A stretch of 36,741 bases of DNA from a virus (IMGVR_UViG_3300018018_000452:1-36741), one strand, 5' to 3'; positions 1 to 7,048 are shown, counted from the first letter of the stretch. Notes: generated by a model from the letters alone, not told the origin. Translations and numbers: made by a program.

Positions 1-243
1 ATGGATATACAAAAATGGTACAAATTTATTATGGAATTGATTCTTGTTGTCAGCGGAATAGTTTTGGGGGTATGGCTCGTATTTTTCGTAATGTTATACG
101 GTGGGATAATGCAAGCACTCAATAATTGGCAGATTAACAATTTTTTAGTGGCAATGGGCATCATTCGTGCCGTCTGCTGTGGGGCCGGAAGTATACCTGC
201 ATATATTTTAATTTTGATAGCCAAAATATTGTTTGAGGCATAA
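1..243 (+). CDS. Small two-helix membrane protein (possible holin)
   Basis: This is an 80-residue protein with two strongly hydrophobic segments, about residues 9-34 and 43-77, and only a short polar loop between them. I do not recognise a family. The size, two-helix topology and position just upstream of a lysozyme-like gene would fit a holin or antiholin, but this is inference. The window begins exactly at its ATG, so no ribosome binding site is visible and a longer upstream version cannot be excluded. Two other small two-helix proteins sit at the opposite edge of the window on the minus strand. Confidence 0.6.
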   Translation: MDIQKWYKFIMELILVVSGIVLGVWLVFFVMLYGGIMQALNNWQINNFLVAMGIIRAVCCGAGSIPAYILILIAKILFEA

Positions 244-257
244 CCGCCCCGCTGCAA

Positions 258-275
258 TTTATAAGAAAATTAAAA
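258..275 (+). repeat. Repeat family R5, TAAGAAAATTAAAA type
   Basis: An 18-nt stretch is identical to 8765-8782. In both places it is preceded, 13 nt upstream, by CGCCCC. A shorter copy (TAAGAAAATTAAAA) is at 9593-9606. All three copies lie in AT-rich gaps shortly before gene starts. The following bases (about 280-320) are an inverted copy of the ATTTATGATTT family. Confidence 0.6.
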
Positions 276-385
276 TGTAAAATGAAAAATGAAAAATCAT
301 AAATCAGAAATAATAAATGAAAACGCCCCAGCCGGCGGTGGGCAAAAACTCCGGCCGTCAGACATACACCTCCTAATTAGAGCAA

Positions 386-415
386 CCCTTCGGGGCGGCC
401 AAGCGCCCCGAAGGG
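386..415 (+). other. Perfect 12-bp GC-rich hairpin
   Basis: CCCTTCGGGGCG at 386-397 pairs perfectly with 404-415 around the 6-nt loop GCCAAG. There is no T-run on either side, so it is not a standard intrinsic terminator. It lies 21 nt upstream of the start codon at 437 and just before that gene's Shine-Dalgarno-like GAAAGGGG, so an effect on translation or mRNA stability is possible. The rest of the gap 244-436 holds repeats and no convincing gene. Confidence 0.6.
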
Positions 416-436
416 GGAATTTTAAGAAAGGGGAAA

Positions 437-592
437 ATGGCAAAAAAGAATTCTTTGACAGTATTTCAGTGTGAAGTTTGCAATTCGTATGGTTGTACAT
501 TGATTGTCAAAGGCAAACCAGTGCCTAATCCCAAATTTTGTCCTTTTGTACCCATACCAAAAAGCAAAAATGCTAAATGGGGAAAAATATAA
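437..592 (+). CDS. 51-residue zinc-ribbon-like peptide
   Basis: A short ORF starting ATGGCAAAA is preceded by a good purine-rich ribosome binding site (GAAAGGGGAAA). Four cysteines (residues 12, 15, 20 and 35) in a CEVC...GC...FC arrangement suggest a small metal-binding knuckle resembling a rubredoxin-like zinc ribbon. Its TAA overlaps the ATG of the next gene by one base (TAATG), which implies translational coupling to the endolysin. The role is unknown. The tight coupling and plausible Cys spacing are the main reasons to call it. Confidence 0.55.
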   Translation: MAKKNSLTVFQCEVCNSYGCTLIVKGKPVPNPKFCPFVPIPKSKNAKWGKI

Positions 593-1071
593 TGAAAATA
601 ATCAATGCAATTTTATGTGCACTAATGGCGATGCTTTCGTGCCCGGAGAAATGCTATCTCGGGGCAGTCGAGGTGCAGGTTCACGAACCGATTGAAACCC
701 AAATGGACGAATTGGAGATTATCGCCCGAGCGGCGGAAAGGAACAACTGCAGGGGAGATGATTTTCTTATCCTACTGGCAATTCGAAGGGCGGAGAACGG
801 TGGCCCGGGCAGGGAGTTCGGAATTAAACACCGGTTATGCCGGGCGGCAATAGAAAGAGAACCGCAGCGAAGTTTGGATATTCAGGCGGGTTGGGCGGCG
901 GCGACGATCGTCAAAAATCGATGCCGGTGGGAATTCGCAGGCAGGCCGGGGGAGTTCATAGATTTTTTAGGCGATAGATACTGCCCGGCATCAGTTGACT
1001 CAAAGGGCAACAAAAACTGGAAGATAAATGTTAAATATTTTTACAACAAGTTCTTAGAGCAACAAGAATAA
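592..1071 (+). CDS. Lysozyme-like / lytic transglycosylase-like endolysin
   Basis: A 159-residue protein. The AIRRAENGGPGREFGI segment (about residues 63-78) looks like the catalytic helix of a lysozyme-fold enzyme, with Glu68 as candidate acid. It is followed by QAGWAAATIVKNRCRW, a FIDFLGDRYCP block and a W..NVKYFY end. From memory this resembles small muramidase/transglycosylase proteins of phages and planctomycete genomes, so the likely role is peptidoglycan cleavage at lysis. The start at 592 is chosen because it overlaps the upstream stop (TAATG) and gives a basic-then-hydrophobic N-terminus (MKIINAILCALMAMLSC) that could be a signal-arrest-release or signal sequence. An in-frame ATG at 577 is the alternative. 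Confidence 0.65.
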   Translation: MKIINAILCALMAMLSCPEKCYLGAVEVQVHEPIETQMDELEIIARAAERNNCRGDDFLILLAIRRAENGGPGREFGIKHRLCRAAIEREPQRSLDIQAGWAAATIVKNRCRWEFAGRPGEFIDFLGDRYCPASVDSKGNKNWKINVKYFYNKFLEQQE

Positions 1072-1073
1072 AA

Positions 1074-1157
1074 ATGGGAATAAAAATAAGAATAAATGTG
1101 CCCAAATCTGCGCAGGCGAATTTCTGGGATGAGCCGCAAAAAAAGTTCAAAAGTTAA
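1074..1157 (+). CDS. Possible 27-residue peptide
   Basis: An ORF begins two bases after the endolysin stop codon and encodes MGIKIRINVPKSAQANFWDE followed by a short basic tail. Immediate adjacency and unremarkable amino-acid composition make translation possible, but there is no clear ribosome binding site and nothing recognisable. The rest of the gap, to 1236, is AT-rich and built of AAAGTGCAAAATTGTAAAAGTG-like short words with no other gene visible. Confidence 0.22.
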   Translation: MGIKIRINVPKSAQANFWDEPQKKFKS

Positions 1158-1236
1158 GGTGTAAAGTGCAAAATTGTAAAAGTGAATTTTTGGTTTTTAG
1201 TTTTAATTTTTAAGTTTTTTATGGCAGGGAAGCCAA

Positions 1237-2124
1237 ATGTATCGCGGAAATGTTGACAAAGTAATGGCTGATGCGGGGAAAATCGCATGCAAACTGCGCA
1301 ATACCAAATGCACTTTAACTAAACTGACAGCCGAATACCACTGCGGGTATGACACAATGATGAAGGCGATTCACTCGCAAATCCCGCAGGATGAATGGCT
1401 GCAAATTCGCAATGCCAAACTCGCCCAGGGCGGGGTCAAGACGCGATTTTATCCGGGACAGAAAAACTTATACAGGCCGCCGAAGGGGATACATCTTTCG
1501 CCGGCGACGGAATTCAAAAAAGGACACCTGCCGGCAAACCATAAAGAACTCGGCACAATCACAATCCATAAATCCGAGCGGGACAGACCATACCGGATGA
1601 TTGCGGTTGCAGGACCGACACCCAACAGGCACAAGTGGATTCCATACGCCCAATATGTCTGGGAGAAAATTCACGGACCGCTGCCTAAAGGATGCTTGGT
1701 CGTCCATACAGATGGCGACAGCATGAATGATAATCCTGAAAATCTTGAAGCCACTGACCGCAAAGGCAATCTAAACCTAATGAAGAAAAACAGGCCGGGC
1801 TGGAAAAAGAAGGCCATTGAGTCTCGAAAAAAGACCTGTCGAATCAGGCGGATGAAAAAAGCACGGGTCTTATTGAAAGCACAGAAAGAGGCGGAGAAAC
1901 TGCAAAAACAACAGGCGAGACTGCAGCAAGCAACTATTCTTGAGACAGCGCAGGAAAAAGCCGCCGAGGCCGAAAAAACCTTGCTTTATGGTCATCAGTT
2001 TGTCCGGTGGGATTGTTACGGTTGCAGCGCCGAATATTATCAGGAACAGATGCCTGAACAGTGCATCAAATGTGGAAGTTATTGCTTTGAAAGAATTGTC
2101 TATAGGAAAAAATTGGCGTCATAA
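1237..2124 (+). CDS. HNH endonuclease with C-terminal zinc ribbon
   Basis: A 295-residue protein. An N-terminal helix-turn-helix-like segment lies at residues 20-60. Residues 132-170 carry the HNH core: HKWIPYAQYVWEKIHGPLP, then His157, the T-DGD turn (159-161) and NDNPENLE, typical of phage HNH_3-type nucleases. A Lys/Arg/Gln-rich helical stretch (about 185-245) leads to a C-terminal zinc ribbon (CYGC...CIKC...C, about 255-282). Family knowledge: these cut DNA, acting as free-standing homing enzymes or in packaging. Its distance from the terminase argues for a homing or selfish role, but this is not decided. AGGGAA lies upstream of the ATG. Confidence 0.8.
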   Translation: MYRGNVDKVMADAGKIACKLRNTKCTLTKLTAEYHCGYDTMMKAIHSQIPQDEWLQIRNAKLAQGGVKTRFYPGQKNLYRPPKGIHLSPATEFKKGHLPANHKELGTITIHKSERDRPYRMIAVAGPTPNRHKWIPYAQYVWEKIHGPLPKGCLVVHTDGDSMNDNPENLEATDRKGNLNLMKKNRPGWKKKAIESRKKTCRIRRMKKARVLLKAQKEAEKLQKQQARLQQATILETAQEKAAEAEKTLLYGHQFVRWDCYGCSAEYYQEQMPEQCIKCGSYCFERIVYRKKLAS

Positions 2125-2355
2125 ATGGACATACAAAACGAAATCCTGCAGCAACGATGGGCAATGATGACAAATCCCTGCGCTATGCTGGTCCCGCCGA
2201 TGTGCAAAGCAACTGAACTTGAAATTACGGAGCATCTTTTCTGGCTCGATGCAATAACACCAGGGCAACAATTAAGCAAGGCGGAAATGGACAAATGCGG
2301 CGAGCGGTTCAGGCGGTTCTGCGAAACGCAATGGGAAAACAGGAACATAAACTAA
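2125..2355 (+). CDS. Unknown 76-residue protein
   Basis: Starts directly after the HNH stop codon (TAAATG) and so is probably co-translated. The protein is mostly helical in appearance, with two cysteines in the first half (PCAMLVPPMCK) and one near the end (ERFRRFCETQW). No family is recognised. Its stop lies in an A-rich stretch (2353-2358) where two other reading frames become coding-like, so the true 3' boundary is worth checking. Confidence 0.55.
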   Translation: MDIQNEILQQRWAMMTNPCAMLVPPMCKATELEITEHLFWLDAITPGQQLSKAEMDKCGERFRRFCETQWENRNIN

Positions 2356-2368
2356 AAAGGGCAGGGCA

Positions 2369-2770
2369 ATTGCAAAGAGAAAACGAATTAAACGCGGGCG
2401 ATATAACAGAGAAGACAGGAGATTTAGATGGTGCAAAGATGATGGTTATGGTCCATACGGCAAACCGAGAGAGGTATCATCGCTTTTCAAGCAGGTCAGA
2501 TTAAAGAGATATTTTAAACAGCAAAATGGATTTAATTACCCAACAGAAATTGAAGTTCAGAAAAAAGATGCTGATGGCAGATGGATATCACTTGGATTTT
2601 TCGGGACGGAAAATGAGGCGGTAGCGGCACTCGAAGATGAAGTTAAAAAAATGAGGTTAAAGGAAGCACGGCAGGAATTGACTAATGGAAACGGCGGTAA
2701 AAGATACGAGTTTGATGGCGCTGGAGAAGGTCAATCGCCGGCTCGAGCCGGACCAATTGGCGGTCCTTGA
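2369..2770 (+). CDS. Coding-like ORF without a normal start (about 133 residues)
   Basis: This frame is open from 2351 to the TGA at 2768-2770 and reads like real protein. A basic N-terminus (IAKRKRIKRGRYNREDRRFR) is followed by WCKDDGYGPYGKPREV, then a WISLGFFGTENEAVAALEDE segment and an amphipathic helix. It overlaps the next gene by 86 bases. There is no ATG, GTG or TTG in the upstream part. Candidates are an ATT at 2369, preceded by AAGGGCAGGG, or a -1 slip at the A5 run (2354-2358) from the frame starting ATG at 2331. A sequencing indel or decayed gene is equally possible. Positions given use the ATT. Confidence 0.4.
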   Translation: MAKRKRIKRGRYNREDRRFRWCKDDGYGPYGKPREVSSLFKQVRLKRYFKQQNGFNYPTEIEVQKKDADGRWISLGFFGTENEAVAALEDEVKKMRLKEARQELTNGNGGKRYEFDGAGEGQSPARAGPIGGP

Positions 2771-3260
2771 ACTTTTAGAGGAAATCGGGCCGGCACACGA
2801 CCTGCGGCTCCTCGAGGCGCTCAATCAGAAAGAGCAGAAGTCATTAAAGCCGCGGGAGTTCAGGAGGGCATGGAAAATCAACCAGGTCACAGCCAGACGC
2901 AATGAATTGGTCAAGCTGGGTCTTATCAGGGATATTGGAATGTATAACGGCTTCTGGGAAGGCAGAGCAAAGACATATCACTTCTGGATGGTCCAAGGCG
3001 ATTACAGGTGCCCGGCGGGATGGGTCCGGCAGCCGGATAGATCGCACGCGATTGTTATCCCTGACAAATGCGCAAGTTGCAGATATCGAAGGCAGTTTAT
3101 TCGGCAGGCAGCGGAGAGGCCGGTTGTGGAAAGATTAAATGCCAGCGCCGCGGGAAGCGTGCTGGCGCGATATGGACACGGACCCGCCTTCGCAGGGCTT
3201 CGCCGCGGCAGGCAAAGCAGAAAAAGCCAATTGGCGGAAACGGCGACTTTATTCGGATAA
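2685..3260 (+). CDS. Winged-helix DNA-binding protein
   Basis: A 191-residue protein. Residues 20-100 have the pattern of a winged helix: DQLAVLELLEEIGPAHDLRLLEAL, then WKINQVTARRNELVKLGLIRDIG as recognition region and a GRAKTYHFWMV wing. A CASC pair follows at about residues 127-130. The likely role is a small phage regulator or replication-associated DNA binder; the target is unknown. The start is supported by GGAAT 9 nt upstream. The last 45 residues are Arg/Ala-rich and coincide with a palindromic CCGCCTTCGC...GCGGCAGG stretch at about 3184-3215, which may be a late insertion that extended the protein. Confidence 0.6.
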   Translation: METAVKDTSLMALEKVNRRLEPDQLAVLELLEEIGPAHDLRLLEALNQKEQKSLKPREFRRAWKINQVTARRNELVKLGLIRDIGMYNGFWEGRAKTYHFWMVQGDYRCPAGWVRQPDRSHAIVIPDKCASCRYRRQFIRQAAERPVVERLNASAAGSVLARYGHGPAFAGLRRGRQSRKSQLAETATLFG

Positions 3261-3265
3261 AAATT

Positions 3266-3427
3266 ATGGGCCAGCCAATAACATACGAGGAACTCTGGGG
3301 CGTTCCGGAAGCGGAAGCGAAAAAATACAAAGAACCGGCGGATTTCTGTCCCTATAAAAAAATCAGATATTCTATTTGGGATGGTGAGTGCCAAATGGAT
3401 AAGTACATTCAGGAAACAGAATATTGA
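3266..3427 (+). CDS. Unknown 53-residue protein
   Basis: MGQPITYEELWGVPEAEAKK opens the protein; the second half carries FCPYKKIRYSIWDGEC. It begins five bases after the winged-helix gene. The ribosome binding site is poor, so expression may depend on read-through from upstream. The same frame is open further upstream to 3068, but that part is extremely Arg-rich and looks like the shadow of the previous gene, so the later ATG is chosen. Function unknown. Confidence 0.45.
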   Translation: MGQPITYEELWGVPEAEAKKYKEPADFCPYKKIRYSIWDGECQMDKYIQETEY

Positions 3428-3436
3428 AAGGGTAAT

Positions 3437-3712
3437 ATGATGGCAAGGAAGAACACAGAACACAGAACACAGAACACAGAACGCAACAAGAACGAAACCT
3501 TATCAACCGAATCAATCGGGACATTCCCGCAAATAACTTCGAAATGCAGTATCAAACAGGTCATCCTTAAAAAGAAAGGCCAGGATATTCGCTTCGAAGG
3601 ATTCAAGATCAGCGAAGGGCAGGCGGAACTGCTCAGCGGGTTAGTCGCAACAGGCGAAGAGATCAATTTGACGATTTCAGCAGTTCAAGGACGATTGCCG
3701 GGGATGACATAA
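3437..3712 (+). CDS. Unknown 91-residue protein with repeat-encoded N-terminus
   Basis: GAAAGGG precedes ATGATG. Residues 5-16 (NTEHRTQNTERN) are encoded by the GAACACA tandem repeat at 3450-3483, which elsewhere in this window is mostly intergenic. The remainder (TFPQITSKCSIKQVILKKKG ... GEEINLTISAVQGRLPGMT) looks like a small beta-rich domain. It resembles phage proteins that accompany DNA-metabolism genes, but I cannot name the family. The repeat is a whole number of codons in effect, since the frame is preserved. Confidence 0.6.
   Translation: MMARKNTEHRTQNTERNKNETLSTESIGTFPQITSKCSIKQVILKKKGQDIRFEGFKISEGQAELLSGLVATGEEINLTISAVQGRLPGMT
3450..3483 (+). repeat. Repeat family R2, GAACACA heptamer array (translated)
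   Basis: Four to five tandem copies of a 7-nt GAACACA-type unit lie inside the 5' end of the gene at 3437. Related copies are at 12571-12593, 12627-12655, 15695-15722, 16081-16099 and 28336-28346. Confidence 0.8.
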
Positions 3713-3725
3713 AAGGAGAAAAGAT

Positions 3726-4025
3726 ATGGGGTTTTCTAATTTTTTTGAAACTGTTACAGGATGGTTTCAACAATCAAAAAATACCTTCGAATGCAAGGTT
3801 ACTGAAACATCTGTGCCGAAAAAAGAACAGCCTGAATTCCGGATAAAATACAAACGAGACCAAAACGGCAAATGGTGGTGGAGAATAATACAGGATGGGG
3901 GAAAGATTTTTGCTCAATCATCCAAAGGATATGACTATGCAATTGAATGCATCAACGATGCCCGGACAGTTTTGAATTTAGATAATGTGCATACCGAAAA
4001 GGGATTGCCGGAAGGAATAATATGA
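3726..4025 (+). CDS. YegP-like (DUF1508-like) small protein
   Basis: A 99-residue protein. The segment from about 45 to 85 (KWWWRIIQDGGKIFAQSSKG ... AIECINDARTVL) has the pattern of the DUF1508/YegP fold: strand, gap, S-[SE]-KGY, then helix with I..V. That fold occurs in small stress or unknown proteins, and no biochemical role is established for phage versions. AAAAGGAGAAAAG precedes the start. The stop codon overlaps the next start (ATGA), indicating coupling. Confidence 0.55.
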   Translation: MGFSNFFETVTGWFQQSKNTFECKVTETSVPKKEQPEFRIKYKRDQNGKWWWRIIQDGGKIFAQSSKGYDYAIECINDARTVLNLDNVHTEKGLPEGII

Positions 4026-4195
4026 AGGTAACAATCGAGGTTCATAAGGTCGAGGCGACAGGGCAGGTAGAACTGGATATGCCGAATGTCGAGGCAGCGA
4101 AGAACAAGGCGCTGGAAATGGCCCGGGCGCATAGTATCGCGATGGACAGGCCGGAAGAGGAGTTCATTGCGGTCGTAGTAAAGGCGGTGGGATAA
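4022..4195 (+). CDS. Unknown 57-residue protein
   Basis: Overlaps the previous stop by four bases (ATGA) and ends immediately before the next ATG (TAAATG), so it sits in a tightly coupled run. The protein opens MKVTIEVHKVEATGQVELDM and ends in EEEFIAVVVKAVG. The alternating strand-helix-strand character suggests a small alpha/beta domain. No family recognised. Confidence 0.55.
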   Translation: MKVTIEVHKVEATGQVELDMPNVEAAKNKALEMARAHSIAMDRPEEEFIAVVVKAVG

Positions 4196-4429
4196 ATGCA
4201 GATATTAGGGATTCACATAATCAGCGACGAGAAATTCAGGAGACAGATAGCGGATGAATTGGTAACGCAAAATAGCCAAAATAATGCTTTTATTGCAAAT
4301 CTGCTGTTTAATGCTGAACTGTACAGGAAAATAGCGGAAAAAGCATTACATAGGCCGGTCAGTCTACCCGAGGATATCAGGCCGAGACTGGCGGAAAAAA
4401 TGAGAGAAAATCGTTTGAAACAGAAATAA
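4196..4429 (+). CDS. Unknown 77-residue helical protein
   Basis: Begins directly after the previous stop. The sequence is mostly helix-forming and ends in a basic tail (EKMRENRLKQK). There are no cysteines and no membrane segment. It lies in the cluster of tiny genes between the winged-helix gene and the lipoprotein. Such clusters in phages often hold host-takeover or defence-countering proteins, but nothing in this sequence shows which. Confidence 0.5.
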   Translation: MQILGIHIISDEKFRRQIADELVTQNSQNNAFIANLLFNAELYRKIAEKALHRPVSLPEDIRPRLAEKMRENRLKQK

Positions 4430-4455
4430 AAAACTTAATTTGAAAGGGCAAATTT

Positions 4456-4785
4456 ATGAAGAAGTTAATGTTGGTTATGATGTTGTTTATGGTGATGGTG
4501 GTTGTGGCTGGTTGTGCAACCCAAAATATGCACGTCAAAAAGACCTTGGCTGATGGTTCTTCACTTGAATATGATGTTAAACTTGGTTCGGCATTACAGG
4601 ATATTAAAGGGACAGATTTAGCAGCATCCCTTGATCCTGAGGGCAAGACTACAGTGAAGGCCGGTGCAATAGACAGTTCTACCAGTCCAGTTGCTGTCGA
4701 GGCCATAAAGCAATTTGGTGACATTGCTAAGATAGCAATGCAAGCAGCGTTGGCAGCAAAAGGCGTACCTGTGCCGGCACCTTAA
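4456..4785 (+). CDS. Phage-encoded lipoprotein
   Basis: A 109-residue protein with a textbook lipoprotein signal: MKK, a 15-residue Met/Val-rich hydrophobic core and the lipobox VVAGC with acylated Cys20. The mature part is small and neutral (LADGSSLEYDVKLGSALQDI ..., Ala-rich helix near the C-terminus). It should be exported and lipid-anchored. Possibilities are an outer-membrane spanin partner, given the holin-like gene 70 bases downstream, or a superinfection-exclusion lipoprotein. It lacks a spanin-typical proline-rich linker, so neither is established. GAAAGGGC precedes the start. Confidence 0.65.
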   Translation: MKKLMLVMMLFMVMVVVAGCATQNMHVKKTLADGSSLEYDVKLGSALQDIKGTDLAASLDPEGKTTVKAGAIDSSTSPVAVEAIKQFGDIAKIAMQAALAAKGVPVPAP

Positions 4786-4856
4786 ATAAATTGAGAGCCG
4801 GCAGACCCAAATAATAGCCAACTGGAAAGAGTGCAGTCAATAACAAGGATAATTTT

Positions 4857-5066
4857 ATGTGTATCAATAAATTACTTAGCGGTCGGTGGATTTTGACGGT
4901 GGTTTGCGGCGGGATATTTGCATATTGCTCGATTGTAGGAAAACTTACGCCGGAAGCGATAGCGTCTATTCTATCGATGGTTTTTGTAAGTTATTTCAAT
5001 AAGGGGCCGGATGAGAAAAAACCGTCCGAACAAACGGCTGTCATAAACAATCTGCCAAAACAGTAA
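4857..5066 (+). CDS. Holin-like membrane protein
   Basis: A 69-residue protein. SGRWILTVVCGGIFAYCSIVG (about 8-28) forms one membrane helix and PEAIASILSMVFVSYFNKG (about 32-50) a second, shorter one. A polar Lys/Glu/Gln tail follows. The pattern GRW-hydrophobic-...-L-PEA-A-I-L-VF-SYF is one I recognise from small holin-like proteins in many phages. In a lysis role it would permeabilise the cytoplasmic membrane for the endolysin, which lies about 3.8 kb upstream rather than next door. The gap 5067-5224 shows no gene. Confidence 0.55.
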   Translation: MCINKLLSGRWILTVVCGGIFAYCSIVGKLTPEAIASILSMVFVSYFNKGPDEKKPSEQTAVINNLPKQ

Positions 5067-5224
5067 GGCGGCCCAGACTTTTGCGCAGAGAAATGCCGAA
5101 CCTAAAAAAGAGTCGCGAGGCAAAATTGTTACTATTTGACTTTTTCAATCCAGTTGGCAGCGATTGAGTCGGCGGCCTAAAGTTCGGATATCGAATAAGA
5201 TTTATAAATAAAACAGCAGGTAAT

Positions 5225-6355
5225 ATGAAAACAAAGAGACGTGCGAAAAAAGTCTGGAGGATATTTCGTTTCCGGCAAAGATTCGAACTGCCGGACAACA
5301 TACGGTTCGACAGGCAAAAGCCCCTGATTTATATCCGGTATTATGTCGGCAGCGGGCAGGATGATGAATCGATAAATTTCAAAAGGCAGATAGCGGCATG
5401 CAAGGCAAGCCAAAGACGGCATATATTGCTGGCGGTATTTATGGACCTGCTCGAGATAGCGGCGAATTACAGCAGGGCCTTTCGCGGGTACATACTGGAT
5501 GAACACTTTGAGCCGGCGGGAATAATCAAGATTGCCGGATGGGTGGGATTGGAGGTAAAAGAGGCCGGCAAAATATTCCGGGAGCTCGAGCAAATCGGAC
5601 TGATTGAGAGAATTTTAATGCCTGAATTCGATTTGTCTGTGAATGATAATAAGGGAGGAAAAAAAGGCAGAAAACAAAAATCTCGTGCGCGCACGAGAAA
5701 ATCCGAGAAAAAGCGAGCGCCTTTAAAAAATAAAGGTAAATCGGAAATCGGAAACGGGAATTCTTCTAAGGTAAATAAAAAAACGGGTAAAGAACCCGAA
5801 AGAAATAAAAGGCAAGCCAACTCTAAAAAACAAGCAACAGGTGCAGCCACAGGCAAAGGACAAGACCAAATCAACCATAACCCGACAACAAACCCGAAGG
5901 TGTCCGACGCCCAGGTGGGCGGCAGCAATGAAAGACCACGCACATGCCCACCTGGGAAGTCGATTACGCAACAATATAAGCAAACAGAACAAATAGGTGC
6001 AGTCCTGCAAAAACTTTACAACCCGGAGGCAGAGGAGTTTGCTCAGGCGGTTTATAAAGCAATAGGCACACCTTATGCCCGAGACAGCAAAGAAGGCCGC
6101 AGCGAGTTGGCATGTTTTAAAATGGCCTGGGTAAAGGCACAGATAGCAGGACTTGCCCCGCGATATTTGACGGCGTTGTGGGATAGAACAATACGAGAAG
6201 CGGAGACATTGAAAATTAAGCGACATCGAAAACCTAAATCATATTGGAGGAAATCGCCGGAAGCAGTGTTGAGAAAACTGTTTGATAGATTTTTGAATAA
6301 TGCAAAGCGAGATGCGGAATTGGCAGAACCCAAACGTGCAATAAGTATCGGATGA
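5225..6355 (+). CDS. Probable replication initiator / replisome organiser
   Basis: A 376-residue basic protein in three parts. The N-terminal region (1-140) contains a winged-helix-like segment (AGIIKIAGWVGLEVKEAGKI ... LEQIGLIERI). The middle (about 145-245) is a low-complexity Lys/Arg/Asn/Gln linker. The C-terminal helical domain (250-376) includes QIGAVLQKLYNPEAEEFAQA and PRYLTALWDRTIREAETLK. This architecture matches phage replisome organisers, which bind the origin, often inside their own gene, and recruit host helicase. It is the only replication candidate in the window. Start: AGCAGGTAAT precedes the ATG. Assignment rests on architecture, not on a diagnostic motif. Confidence 0.5.
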   Translation: MKTKRRAKKVWRIFRFRQRFELPDNIRFDRQKPLIYIRYYVGSGQDDESINFKRQIAACKASQRRHILLAVFMDLLEIAANYSRAFRGYILDEHFEPAGIIKIAGWVGLEVKEAGKIFRELEQIGLIERILMPEFDLSVNDNKGGKKGRKQKSRARTRKSEKKRAPLKNKGKSEIGNGNSSKVNKKTGKEPERNKRQANSKKQATGAATGKGQDQINHNPTTNPKVSDAQVGGSNERPRTCPPGKSITQQYKQTEQIGAVLQKLYNPEAEEFAQAVYKAIGTPYARDSKEGRSELACFKMAWVKAQIAGLAPRYLTALWDRTIREAETLKIKRHRKPKSYWRKSPEAVLRKLFDRFLNNAKRDAELAEPKRAISIG

Positions 6356-6453
6356 AGCAGATTAAGGATGTTATCAGGCCAAAAATGTGCATTTTCAACG
6401 TAATATTGCGGGTTTTTGGGAGTGAAATGGTTGTGAATTGATATGCAATCGGA

Positions 6454-6470
6454 CTTTCAAGGGTTGAAAG
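6454..6470 (+). other. Hairpin CTTTCAA/TTGAAAG
   Basis: A perfect 7-bp inverted repeat with loop GGG, extendable by CAAT (6446-6449) with ATTG (6471-6474). It lies in the 322-base gap between 6356 and 6677, upstream of the possible small ORF at 6506. There is no T-run, so not an obvious terminator. A second inverted repeat, TATAACT/AGTTATA (6520-6526 and 6542-6548), lies in the same gap. Together they could be operator-like, which is not demonstrated. Confidence 0.4.
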
Positions 6471-6505
6471 ATTGTATTAAAAAAAAGGACAGGAGATAAC
6501 CCAAC

Positions 6506-6658
6506 ATGTTTAATGCAGTTATAACTTCTGTTGTTATATATAGTTATATGATGGGTCCTTCCTGGCATATAGAGCCTCACGGATTAAAAAACGCCGAAAA
6601 GCGAGTGCTTATGGAAATTTTTTTTGGCATTGCACATTCACAAGTCTGGCGTGTTTGA
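6506..6658 (+). CDS. Possible 50-residue protein
   Basis: An ORF starting at an ATG with AGGAG 10 nt upstream (6491-6495). The protein opens MFNAVITSVVIYSYMMGPSW and continues HIEPHGLKNAEKRVLMEIFF. It ends 19 bases before the next gene. Nothing is recognised. The base composition is more AT-rich than its neighbours, and an inverted repeat overlaps its 5' part, so the stretch could instead be regulatory. Confidence 0.35.
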   Translation: MFNAVITSVVIYSYMMGPSWHIEPHGLKNAEKRVLMEIFFGIAHSQVWRV

Positions 6659-6677
6659 AAATTAATTGAGGTGAAAA

Positions 6678-7040
6678 ATGGAAGAAAAACAGGAACCGAA
6701 AAATGAGTTTCGAGACCAGCTTGCGAAGGCAAAACAGACCGAGAAAGAACTAATCGAAGAGGATGCTTTCGTGGTTTATCTATGGCTAAAGCATACCAGC
6801 GAATTGGTTGCCGCCGACCACGCTCATATACAGTCGGCCATCGATAGTATAAACATCGTCGGCAATGAAATATTCAAGTTGCCGAAAAGCAAGATGAGCG
6901 AGAGTCTGCTGAGGAATTGCAAGGCCCGCATAGAGAACCTGACAAAGCAAAGAGATGCATGCGTGATGCATCCCAAAGATAGTGTCATGCTGGCCGTGCT
7001 CGAGGAGAAATTCGGGACGAAAGCGGAAAAGATTGATTGA
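6678..7040 (+). CDS. Unknown 120-residue charged helical protein
   Basis: TTGAGGTGAAAA precedes the ATG, a good ribosome binding site, and the same TTGAGGTGAAGA string precedes the methyltransferase nine bases downstream, so the two form an operon. The protein is acidic/basic and helical (EEKQEPKNEFRDQLAKAKQT ... KARIENLTKQRDACVMHPKD), with no cysteine cluster or membrane segment. It may be a partner of the methyltransferase, inferred from spacing only. Confidence 0.55.
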   Translation: MEEKQEPKNEFRDQLAKAKQTEKELIEEDAFVVYLWLKHTSELVAADHAHIQSAIDSINIVGNEIFKLPKSKMSESLLRNCKARIENLTKQRDACVMHPKDSVMLAVLEEKFGTKAEKID

Positions 7041-7048
7041 GGTGAAGA

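Noticed and set aside
289-474. 61-residue ORF before the zinc-ribbon gene
   Set aside because: Its 5' part is an inverted AT-rich repeat and its middle is the 12-bp hairpin; it overlaps a better-supported gene with a good ribosome binding site.
3068-3427. 119-residue ORF reading through the winged-helix gene
   Set aside because: The upstream part is an Arg-rich shadow of the gene at 2685; only the end, from 3266, looks real.
5723-6226. Long minus-strand ORF opposite the replication initiator
   Set aside because: Cys/Leu/Arg-rich translation typical of an antisense shadow; the plus-strand gene has a sensible domain layout.
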